Source: Firm-04 sp964479595 | GTDB lineage: Bacteria > Bacillota > Clostridia > Oscillospirales > Ruminococcaceae | Length of the DNA stretch: 64,000 nucleotides | Direction: 5' to 3' | NCBI GenBank assembly: GCA_964479595.1 | Contig: CAYZMU010000001.1 | Span: forward strand, 1-64,000 | In this document: positions 16,317-22,891 of the stretch, piece by piece | How positions within the stretch are numbered: the first letter of the stretch is position 1 | Layout: each line of letters begins with the position of its first letter | The notes under the pieces: model-generated | Seen by the model: only the letters and a program-made list of their open reading frames with translations | The model's database searches: none | What the model was told of the DNA's origin: nothing | Position numbers and translations under genes: made by a program

Positions 16317-16345
16317 TTGCAAAATACCCCTAGGGGGTATATAAT
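16317..16345 (+). promoter_or_regulatory. csoR-copA promoter with embedded CsoR operator
   Basis: TTGCAA (16317-16322) and TATAAT (16340-16345) are 17 bp apart. The whole spacer is filled by the near-palindrome ATACCCC-TA-GGGGGTAT (16324-16340), which has the form of CsoR operators. Binding of apo-CsoR here would occlude RNA polymerase, and Cu(I) would release it. Confidence 0.85.
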
Positions 16346-16367
16346 AAGAATAGGGGGTGGGGGTATA

Positions 16368-16685
16368 TTGGAAGAACCGAAAGATGGCTGCCCTTGCTGC
16401 GGGGGCGAGCGCGCGACGGAGCGTTCCGAGGAGGAGCGCAGGCGGCTGCTCAATCGTCTGCGGCGCATTGAGGGGCAGGTGCGCGGGCTTCAGAAAATGC
16501 TTGAGAACGACGCTTACTGCGTGGATATCCTGACACAGTCCGCGTCGGTCAAGGCGGCTCTGAACAGTTTCAACCGCGATTTGCTGGCACAGCACATGAA
16601 AACCTGCGTGGCGCGGGATCTCCGCGCGGGGGACGAGAGCACCGTGGACGAGGTGCTCGACACAATCCAGAAGCTCATGATGTGA
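16368..16685 (+). CDS. csoR: Copper-sensing repressor CsoR
   Basis: A 105-aa all-helical repressor of the CsoR/RcnR family. LLNRLRRIEGQVRGLQKML is the family signature, and the Cu(I) ligand set Cys-His-Cys is visible as YCVDIL plus HMKTC. The N-terminus adds CPCC, a further possible metal-binding cluster. The start is most likely TTG at 16368, because the only upstream in-frame TTG lies in the -35 box. The ribosome site is a G-rich run rather than a classic AGGAGG. The gene is followed after 13 nt by copA, and its own promoter contains the operator, so it is autoregulated. Confidence 0.93.
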   Translation: MEEPKDGCPCCGGERATERSEEERRRLLNRLRRIEGQVRGLQKMLENDAYCVDILTQSASVKAALNSFNRDLLAQHMKTCVARDLRAGDESTVDEVLDTIQKLMM

Positions 16686-16698
16686 GGGGGGATGGGCT

Positions 16699-19209
16699 AT
16701 GACACAGTATCGCGTGACAGGGATGACCTGCGCCGCGTGCAGCGCCCGCGTTGAGAAGGCCGTGCGCGGGGTGGCGGGCGTGACGGAATGCGCGGTCAGT
16801 CTGCTGACCAACTCCATGGGCGTGGAAGGGGACGCCGAGCCCGGCGCGGTCATCGCGGCTGTGGAAAACGCGGGCTACGGCGCGGCTCTGCAGGGGGACG
16901 AACGCGCGGCTGAACAGGACGCGGCGGAAGAACTTCGGGACACCGAAACGCCAAAGCTTGTCAAGCGCCTGATTGTCTCGGCAATTCTGACACTGCTGCT
17001 GATGTACATCTCCATGGGGCACATGATGTGGGGCTTTCCGCTGCCCGCGGCGCTCGCGGGGAATCATCTCGCGCTCGCGCTCATTGAGATGCTGCTGGCG
17101 GGGCTCGTGATGGTCATCAATCAGCGCTTCTTCATCAGCGGCACGAAGGCGCTGCTGCACCGCGCGCCGAATATGGACACGCTGGTTTCTCTGGGCGCGG
17201 CGGCGTCCTTCGTGTGGAGTATCGCCGTGATGTTCCATATGACCGTCGCGGCGCAAAACGGCGACCACATGGCGCTCATGGCGGATATGGATAATCTGTA
17301 CTTCGAATCCGCCGCGACGATTCTGACGCTGATAACCGTCGGGAAAACGCTGGAATCCCGCGCGAAAGGCAAGACGACCGACGCGCTCAAGAGCCTGATG
17401 CGGCTGACGCCCAAGACGGCGGTGATTCTGCGAGACGGCGTCGAGTGCGAGGTCGCGGTGGATCGCGTGACGCCCGGCACACGTTTTGTGGTGCGGCCCG
17501 GCGCGCAGATTCCGGTGGACGGCGTGGTGCTTTCGGGCTCGGGCGCGGTGAACGAATCCGCGCTGACGGGGGAGAGCGTGCCCGTGGACAAGATGCCCGG
17601 GGACGAGGTTTCCGCGGGGACGATGAACAGCGCAGGTTTTCTGACCTGCGAGGCGGTGAAAGTCGGCGCGGACACGACCCTTTCGCAGATTATTCGCATG
17701 GTGCGCGAGGCGAGCGCGACGAAAGCGCCTATCGCCAAGCTCGCGGACAAGGTTTCCGCCGTCTTTGTGCCGGTCGTGATTGCGATTGCCGTCGTCACCT
17801 GTGTGGTCTGGCTGCTGATAGGGCAGACGGTCTCCTTCGCGCTCGCGCGGGCGGTCTCGGTCCTTGTCATCTCCTGCCCGTGCGCGCTGGGCCTCGCGAC
17901 GCCTGTGGCGATTATGGTTGGCAGCGGCGTGGGCGCGAAGAACGGCATCCTCTTTAAGAACGCGACGGCGCTGGAGACGGCGGGGCGCGTCAAGGTGGCG
18001 GTGCTGGACAAAACAGGGACGATTACCGAGGGTACGCCGCGCGTGACGGATCTGATGCCGCTCAACGGTACCACGGAAGAGGAACTTCTGACGATGGCGG
18101 CGGCGGTCGAATGCCGCAGCGAACACCCGCTCGCGAAAGCCGTGCTGGAGGAGGCGAAAGCGCGGGAAATTTCCGTGCCGCAGGTGGAGGATTTCTCCGC
18201 GCTCGTGGGCAGCGGTGTGCGCGCGAAACTTCACGGCGGCGAGGCGCTCTGGGGCGGGAGCGAATCCGCCGCGAAAAAGGAAAAGGGGCTTCCGCAAAGC
18301 GTTTCTGAGCGCGCGGAGGGCTTCTCAAACGCCGGAAAGACGCCGCTGTTCTTTTACAGGGACGAAAAACTGCTGGGCGTCATCGCCGTGGCGGATGTCC
18401 CGAGGGCGGACAGCGCGGAGGCAATCGCGGCTTTCCGGAAAATGGGCATTGAGACGGTCATGCTGACCGGGGACAATGAGCGCACCGCGCACGCCATCGC
18501 GCAGGCCGCCGGGGTGGACAGGGTCATCGCGAATGTTCTGCCGGCGGGCAAGGCACAGGCGGTGCGGGAACTTGAAAAGGACGGCCCCGTCATGATGGTC
18601 GGGGACGGCATCAATGACGCGCCCGCTCTCACAGAGGCCTCGCTGGGGGTCGCGATTGGCGCGGGCACCGATGTCGCGATTGACGCGGCGGACGCGGTGC
18701 TGGTGCGGGACGGGCTCTTCGGGGCGGTTTCCGCCGTGGCGCTGGGGCGAAAAACCCTGCGCAACATCCGTCAGAACCTTTTCTGGGCGTTTATCTATAA
18801 CTTGGCGGGCATTCCGCTCGCGGCAGGCGTTTTTGTGGGGCTCGGGCTGACGCTCAACCCGATGTTCGCCGCCGCCGCGATGAGTCTTTCGAGCTTTTTC
18901 GTGGTCTCCAACGCGCTGAGGCTGAATTTCTTCAAGCCCCCGCGCCCGGAGCACACGGAGACGCATAAAACGAATGAGAAAGTTGAGGAAACAGAAATGG
19001 CAAAGCAAACAGTCAACATTGAAGGCATGATGTGCGAGCACTGCGAGGCGCACGTGAAACAGGCGCTCTCCGCGATTCCCGGTGTGAAAGTCCTACACGT
19101 CAGCCACGAATCCGGCACGGCGCAGATCAAGGCGTCGGATTCCGTCACCCCCGAGCAGATTCAGGCGGCCGTGGAAGAGGCGGGCTACACGTTCAAGAGC
19201 ATCGCGTAA
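16699..19209 (+). CDS. copA: Cu(I)-exporting P1B-type ATPase with C-terminal CopZ-like domain
   Basis: An 836-aa membrane pump. The N-terminal heavy-metal domain has GMTCAAC (C11, C14). The core carries the TGES phosphatase loop, CPC in the sixth membrane helix (393-395), the phosphorylation site DKTGT (Asp437), SEHPLAKAV and the hinge GDGINDAP. After the last membrane helix a charged linker leads into a second heavy-metal domain (about 767-836) with MMCEHCEAH (C779, C782), which looks like a whole CopZ chaperone. Its first Met (ATG 18997) follows GAGGAA at a usable distance, so a separate 70-aa CopZ could be made from the same mRNA. ATG 16699 has GGGGGG upstream. Confidence 0.95.
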   Translation: MTQYRVTGMTCAACSARVEKAVRGVAGVTECAVSLLTNSMGVEGDAEPGAVIAAVENAGYGAALQGDERAAEQDAAEELRDTETPKLVKRLIVSAILTLLLMYISMGHMMWGFPLPAALAGNHLALALIEMLLAGLVMVINQRFFISGTKALLHRAPNMDTLVSLGAAASFVWSIAVMFHMTVAAQNGDHMALMADMDNLYFESAATILTLITVGKTLESRAKGKTTDALKSLMRLTPKTAVILRDGVECEVAVDRVTPGTRFVVRPGAQIPVDGVVLSGSGAVNESALTGESVPVDKMPGDEVSAGTMNSAGFLTCEAVKVGADTTLSQIIRMVREASATKAPIAKLADKVSAVFVPVVIAIAVVTCVVWLLIGQTVSFALARAVSVLVISCPCALGLATPVAIMVGSGVGAKNGILFKNATALETAGRVKVAVLDKTGTITEGTPRVTDLMPLNGTTEEELLTMAAAVECRSEHPLAKAVLEEAKAREISVPQVEDFSALVGSGVRAKLHGGEALWGGSESAAKKEKGLPQSVSERAEGFSNAGKTPLFFYRDEKLLGVIAVADVPRADSAEAIAAFRKMGIETVMLTGDNERTAHAIAQAAGVDRVIANVLPAGKAQAVRELEKDGPVMMVGDGINDAPALTEASLGVAIGAGTDVAIDAADAVLVRDGLFGAVSAVALGRKTLRNIRQNLFWAFIYNLAGIPLAAGVFVGLGLTLNPMFAAAAMSLSSFFVVSNALRLNFFKPPRPEHTETHKTNEKVEETEMAKQTVNIEGMMCEHCEAHVKQALSAIPGVKVLHVSHESGTAQIKASDSVTPEQIQAAVEEAGYTFKSIA

Positions 19210-19221
19210 GGGGTTCGCGTC

Positions 19222-19437
19222 TTGACAAGCGAGGAAATCGCGCGTATCAACGAGCTGGCGCGCAAGAGCAAGCGCGAGGGACTGACCGAGGAGGAGCGCG
19301 CCGAACAGAAGGCTCTGCGGGACGCCTACCGCGCCGCCTGCCGCGCGAATTTGGAGGACACGCTCTCGCACACGGTTGTCGTCAATGAGCGCGGCGAGGT
19401 CATCAAGCCCGCGGGCGAACCCGGGAAAAAGACATAA
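19222..19437 (+). CDS. DUF896 family protein
   Basis: A 71-aa cytoplasmic protein. SEEIARINELARKSKREGLTEEERAEQKALRDAYRAACRANL is the DUF896 (YnzC-type) helical-hairpin signature; the family is widespread in Firmicutes with no firm function. The start is TTG at 19222 with AAGGGG about 12 nt upstream. It begins 12 nt after copA and ends at the terminator 19437-19472, so it is the last gene of the copper operon, perhaps only by location. Confidence 0.9.
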   Translation: MTSEEIARINELARKSKREGLTEEERAEQKALRDAYRAACRANLEDTLSHTVVVNERGEVIKPAGEPGKKT

Positions 19438-19472
19438 CAAAAGGGCACAGTTTCGGCTGTGCCCGCTTTTTA
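19437..19472. terminator. Bidirectional terminator after the copper operon
   Basis: GGGCACAG (19443-19450) pairs with CTGTGCCC (19457-19464) around TTTCGG; TTTTT follows on + and CCCTTTTG on -. It separates two convergent transcripts. Confidence 0.9.
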
Positions 19473-19856
19473 TTTGGGTTTTTCGGCGTCTAAGCGTTCA
19501 TTCTCGGTTTTGGCGCGCAGGAAGATGTCGTCGCGCACCTCGAATTCGACCTCCTGCTTGATGGCGTAGGGGCTCACAGAGAGCGTCTTGGACGGGTGGT
19601 AGCGCGAGGCAGCTATCAGGCAGAAGAGGATGCCCCCAAGGCAGCCGAAAACCGCCGCTATCCCGATCACAAGCCCTGTGCTCGGTTCTTCAGATTGTTC
19701 CTCTTCGGCGGTGTCCGCGCTGAGCGTCTCGATACCCATGCTGCCGTCATAGACGCGTTCTTCCGCTGCCGCAAAGCCCCGGACAGGCAGCGCGGCAAGG
19801 GCCAAAGCCAGCAGACTCCCCAGCAGCGCCGCGCGGAAAATTCCTATCTTTTTCAA
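19470..19856 (-). CDS. Small membrane protein with signal peptide, unknown function
   Basis: A 128-aa protein. An N-terminal signal peptide (MKKIGIFRAALLGSLLALALAALPVRGFAAAEE, cleavage near AAA) is followed by a short acidic external stretch, one membrane segment (LVIGIAAVFGCLGGILFCLIAA) and a cytoplasmic tail. The start is TTG at 19856; this TTG overlaps the TGA of the preceding gene in TTGA, a tight translational coupling. I do not recognise the family. Its fixed pairing with the zinc-ribbon membrane protein upstream suggests a shared envelope job. Confidence 0.72.
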   Translation of the reverse strand: MKKIGIFRAALLGSLLALALAALPVRGFAAAEERVYDGSMGIETLSADTAEEEQSEEPSTGLVIGIAAVFGCLGGILFCLIAASRYHPSKTLSVSPYAIKQEVEFEVRDDIFLRAKTENERLDAEKPK

Positions 19857-20884
19857 AGCAAAAGCACCCCCAAAAGCGCGGCCGCGCCCGCGGTCAGAAG
19901 CCCCGCGACGGTGCCCCAGACGCCGAGTTTCAATTTGGAAAGCGGCGGCGTGCCGTGGAGTTTCCCCGTCTGGCCGTTGAGCGCCATGGCGTAGATTTCC
20001 CCGCGATACGGAAACGCCATGTACCACACGGGCAGCAGCAGCAGTTCCCAGTCCGTCGACATAACGCGGATATCCGAGTTCGTGACCGAGACGCTGTCGT
20101 AGTCCGAGAGGGATTTGCGCGCGATCTGATCGCTTACCTGCGCCGCGCGCCGCCCAAGACGCCCGAACATCGCCGCGGTGTCCGGCGCGCCGGTCTCAAT
20201 GAGGCAGTCCTTCGTGTCCGCGCGCTCAAAAGGGCGCAGGGCGTTGTAGTCAAAGGGTTCGAGTTCCTCAAGCATTCCCTCGCAGAGCTTGGAGGAGGTC
20301 TCCGCCGGGAGTCCGCTCAGTAGAATCTTAGCCTGTCTTGCCGCCGCGTATTCTTTTGTCTCGGTGTAGCGGGCGTTTCCGGTCGTCCACGTGTTCGATT
20401 TCTTTCCCAGCGCCTCCATGGTGACGCTCGTGCGGACATTTGCCCGCCAAAACGGCACATAGACGCCCGTGACATCCTCGATTTTCGCGGTGAAGCCCCT
20501 CGGCAGACAGAGATGTTTCCGCGCGAATCGCCGCAGCGTGTCGCGGGCGGTCTGTTGGTCGGTGTTAAAGGGAATGACATACGCGGGACGGCGCAGCTTG
20601 CCCGAAAGTTCCATGGGCTCGAGCGGCTTCTGACAGCGGCAGCAGGTGTGAAGTTCGGTTCCTTTCGAAACCGCGAACACGGTTTTGCAGCTTTTGCAGC
20701 CAAAGAGCGCCATTTCCCCCCAGAACGCCCTGTCCGCCCGCGCGGCTTCCTCGCGCGCGCGTTCGTCCCCCAGCTCGTCCGGCGCGAAGCTCGAGGAGCA
20801 GCGCTCACAGGTATATTTCTTTTCTTTGCCGCTGTATTTCATCTCAGACCCGCAGTTGGGGCATTCCCGGCTGTTCGTTCCCAC
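19853..20884 (-). CDS. Zinc-ribbon protein with C-terminal membrane segment
   Basis: A 343-aa protein. Two zinc ribbons open it: CPNCGSEMKY...CERCSSSF (near residues 8-30) and CKSC...CCRCQ (near 62-86), like the TFIIB-type ribbon membrane proteins of Firmicutes. A beta-rich central region (about 95-290) follows, then VWGTVAGLLTAGAAALLGVLLL as a single C-terminal anchor. The start is read as GTG at 20884 with AAGGAG upstream, since the only upstream ATG lies in the -10 box of the promoter. Function is unknown; the soluble part should face the cytoplasm. It overlaps the next membrane protein gene by four bases. Confidence 0.82.
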   Translation of the reverse strand: MGTNSRECPNCGSEMKYSGKEKKYTCERCSSSFAPDELGDERAREEAARADRAFWGEMALFGCKSCKTVFAVSKGTELHTCCRCQKPLEPMELSGKLRRPAYVIPFNTDQQTARDTLRRFARKHLCLPRGFTAKIEDVTGVYVPFWRANVRTSVTMEALGKKSNTWTTGNARYTETKEYAAARQAKILLSGLPAETSSKLCEGMLEELEPFDYNALRPFERADTKDCLIETGAPDTAAMFGRLGRRAAQVSDQIARKSLSDYDSVSVTNSDIRVMSTDWELLLLPVWYMAFPYRGEIYAMALNGQTGKLHGTPPLSKLKLGVWGTVAGLLTAGAAALLGVLLL

Positions 20885-20909
20885 AGTGCCTCGCGCTCCT
20901 TTCTGTTTC

Positions 20910-20938
20910 ATTATACCACAGCCTGCCGCGATTTGCAA
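20910..20938 (-). promoter_or_regulatory. Promoter of the zinc-ribbon/membrane protein pair
   Basis: Minus-strand TTGCAA (20938-20933) and TATAAT (20915-20910), 17-bp spacer, TGTGG before the -10. Confidence 0.82.
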
Positions 20939-20977
20939 GCAAAAAACCTGCCCCGTTCGCCGCGAGGCAGGCGTTTG

Positions 20978-21736
20978 TCAGCTAAGTTTTCCGTATTGCG
21001 CGTCGTCCACGGGTTCGAGCCACTCGTTGGAATTGCCCTCGCCGGGGACCTCAATCGCCAGATGCGCAAACCACGAATCCGGCGCCGCGCCGTGCCAGTG
21101 TTTGACGTCTTTTGGAATGTTGACACAGTCGCCGGGCTTCATCTCCAGAGCGTCCTTGCCCCACTCCTGGTAGTATCCGCGTCCGCCGACACAGAGCAGA
21201 ATCTGTCCGCCGCCTGCCGCCGCGTGGTGGATATGCCAGTTGTTTCGGCAGCCCGGCTCAAAAGTCACATTGTGAATCGCCACCTGTTCCGTACAAATCG
21301 GCGCCAGATAGCTCTGCCCGATAAAATACCGCGCAAAAGCGTCATTCGGTGCGCCTATGGGGAACAGAATCGTGTTCTGGAAACGCTCCTTTTCGGTGAG
21401 CGGCTCCTCGTGTTCGTTCCAGACTTCCTTCGCGAGTTTGAGCGCCGCCCACGCTTTCGGCCAGCCCGCGTAAAAGCCCGTGTGCGTGAGCACGGCGGCT
21501 ATTTCCGGCCTTGTGACGCCGTGCGCCTTGGCGTTTTGCAGGTGGAAGGTCAGCGAGGAATCCGTCACTCCCGACGCCACCAGCGCCGTTACCGTAATGA
21601 TGCAGCGCGTCTTGAGGTCAATGTCGGGGTTATTCCAGTTTTCCCCAAAGAGAATATCGTCGTTGAATCGCGCGAAATCCGGCGCGAATTCCCCGAGCTG
21701 GTCTCTGCCCGCTGTCTGTACAATCCGTTCGTTCAT
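20978..21736 (-). CDS. Carboxymuconolactone decarboxylase-like domain fused to a cupin
   Basis: A 252-aa cytoplasmic protein. The N-terminal half (about 20-110) is a CMD/AhpD-like helical domain with LKTRCIITVTALVASGV and HLQNAKAHGVTRPEIAAVLTHTGFYAGWPKA; the AhpD CxxC pair is absent. The C-terminal half (about 145-240) is a cupin with the metal-binding WHIHHAAAGGGQILLC and PGDCVNIPKDVKHWHGA. This fusion is common in Clostridia, where the substrate is unknown. ATG 21736 has GAAGGAG upstream. It lies 12 nt after the flavodoxin gene and belongs to the peroxidase-flavodoxin operon, which suggests a redox or detoxification role. Confidence 0.88.
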   Translation of the reverse strand: MNERIVQTAGRDQLGEFAPDFARFNDDILFGENWNNPDIDLKTRCIITVTALVASGVTDSSLTFHLQNAKAHGVTRPEIAAVLTHTGFYAGWPKAWAALKLAKEVWNEHEEPLTEKERFQNTILFPIGAPNDAFARYFIGQSYLAPICTEQVAIHNVTFEPGCRNNWHIHHAAAGGGQILLCVGGRGYYQEWGKDALEMKPGDCVNIPKDVKHWHGAAPDSWFAHLAIEVPGEGNSNEWLEPVDDAQYGKLS

Positions 21737-21748
21737 GAGAATACTCCT

Positions 21749-22231
21749 TCAGTCAAGTTCGTCCAGCCATTTCTTCGCCTCAGCGTCCGTCAGCGGGACG
21801 CCAAAGCGTTTCGCGCCTGAAAATTTCGCTCCCGGCGCGGAGGCTTTCAGGGCCGCCTCGGTGTTGTCCATGCCGCTGGAGCCGGACGTCGCGAAAAGGT
21901 GAATGGTTTTCCCGCTCAGGTCATACTGCTCCAGAAACGTGTTGATGATGGTTGGGGCGGTGTACCACCAGATGGGGAAGCCCACAAAAAGCGTGTCATA
22001 ATCCGCCATGTTCCCCACTTTCGCGCTGCCCGCGAGCGCGGGGCGGCTGCTTTTATCCGACATCTCCACAGAACTGCGGCTGGTCTTATCCTGCCAGTTC
22101 AAGTCCGCCTGCGTGTAGCGCGATTCCGGCTCGATTTCGAACAAATCCGCGCCCGCCGCACGCGCGATAACCTCGGCGACCTTGGCGGTTGTGCCTGTCG
22201 CGCTGAAAAACGCCACCAGTTTCTTGCCCAT
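21749..22231 (-). CDS. Flavodoxin
   Basis: A 160-aa FMN-binding electron carrier. FFSATGTTAKVAEVIA is the phosphate-binding loop; FVGFPIWWYTAPTIINTFLE and FATSGSSGMDNT are the two loops that sandwich the flavin. It matches the bacterial flavodoxin_4 type often found with oxidoreductases. ATG 22231 has GAGGAGG upstream. The gene sits between a glutathione-peroxidase-like gene and a CMD-cupin gene on one transcript, so it may donate electrons in a peroxide or quinone detoxification route; that link is inference. Confidence 0.93.
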   Translation of the reverse strand: MGKKLVAFFSATGTTAKVAEVIARAAGADLFEIEPESRYTQADLNWQDKTSRSSVEMSDKSSRPALAGSAKVGNMADYDTLFVGFPIWWYTAPTIINTFLEQYDLSGKTIHLFATSGSSGMDNTEAALKASAPGAKFSGAKRFGVPLTDAEAKKWLDELD

Positions 22232-22242
22232 GATTTACCTCC

Positions 22243-22782
22243 TCAAAGCAGCGCCTCGACCTTTTCCTTGACCGTGTCAAGGGATTCGGTCGGCTCAAAG
22301 CGCGCGGAAATCTCGCCGTTTCTGTCGATTAAAAATTTTGTAAAATTCCACTTGATTTTCCCGTTATTCTTGTAATCTTTGTCCTGCGCTTTCGCGACCG
22401 CCTTCATCATGACGCCCTTGGCGCCGCTGAATCCCGCGAAGGTCGTGTTCTCGGTCAGATACTTGTAGAGCGGGATGGCGTTCTCGCCGTTGACGTCGAT
22501 CTTCTGAAACTGCGGGAAGGTGATGCCGTACCGCGAAGTGCAGAAACTGTGGATTTCTTCGTCGCTCCCGGGTGCCTGTGAACCAAACTGATTGCAGGGG
22601 AAGTCAAGAATCTCAAAGCCGTCTTTCTGGTGCAGTTCGTAGAGATCCTGCAATTCGTCGTACTGCGGTGTGAAGCCGCATCCTGTCGCGGTGTTGACGA
22701 TGAGCAAAACCTTGCCGCTGTAGTTCGAGAGCGGGATTTCTTCACCGTCCTGGGTCTTGACGCGAAAATCGTAGATGCCCAT
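22243..22782 (-). CDS. Glutathione peroxidase family (thiol peroxidase)
   Basis: A 179-aa thioredoxin-fold peroxidase. NTATGCGFTPQ contains the peroxidatic Cys in place of selenocysteine, DFPCNQFG the active-site Gln and resolving-type Cys, and KWNFTKFLID the Trp and Asn of the catalytic tetrad. Such bacterial enzymes usually run on thioredoxin rather than glutathione. ATG 22782 with AAAGGAGG is preferred to a longer frame that starts 33 nt upstream. First gene of a three-gene operon with flavodoxin and the CMD-cupin protein. Confidence 0.95.
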   Translation of the reverse strand: MGIYDFRVKTQDGEEIPLSNYSGKVLLIVNTATGCGFTPQYDELQDLYELHQKDGFEILDFPCNQFGSQAPGSDEEIHSFCTSRYGITFPQFQKIDVNGENAIPLYKYLTENTTFAGFSGAKGVMMKAVAKAQDKDYKNNGKIKWNFTKFLIDRNGEISARFEPTESLDTVKEKVEALL

Positions 22783-22826
22783 GGGAAATCCTCCTTTGCG
22801 CGGGTAAAAACCCACTTACTATATCT

Positions 22827-22855
22827 ATTTTATCATGTTTCTCCCCTTTTGTCAA
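22827..22855 (-). promoter_or_regulatory. Promoter of the peroxidase operon
   Basis: Minus-strand TTGACA (22855-22850) and TAAAAT (22832-22827) with a 17-bp spacer. Confidence 0.8.
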
Positions 22856-22856
22856 G

Positions 22857-22886
22857 CGCCCCCTCCTTTTTGCGAAGGAGAGGGCG
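22857..22886 (-). terminator. Hairpin after the YfhO-family gene
   Basis: CGCCC-C-CTCCTT and AAGGAG-A-GGGCG form an eleven-pair stem, 5 nt past the YfhO-family stop and immediately before the -35 of the next promoter. On the minus strand no strong T-run follows, so termination strength is uncertain. Confidence 0.5.
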
Positions 22887-22891
22887 TTTTG

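Noticed and set aside
16317..16367. Extended csoR N-terminus from the TTG at 16317
   Set aside because: That codon is the -35 box of the promoter and would not be transcribed.
16675..18297. A 540-codon minus-strand open frame opposite copA
   Set aside because: Shadow of copA; composition rich in His/Arg with no motif.
20910..20938. ATG at 20911 as the start of the zinc-ribbon gene
   Set aside because: It lies inside the TATAATG of the -10 region; GTG 20884 downstream has a ribosome site.
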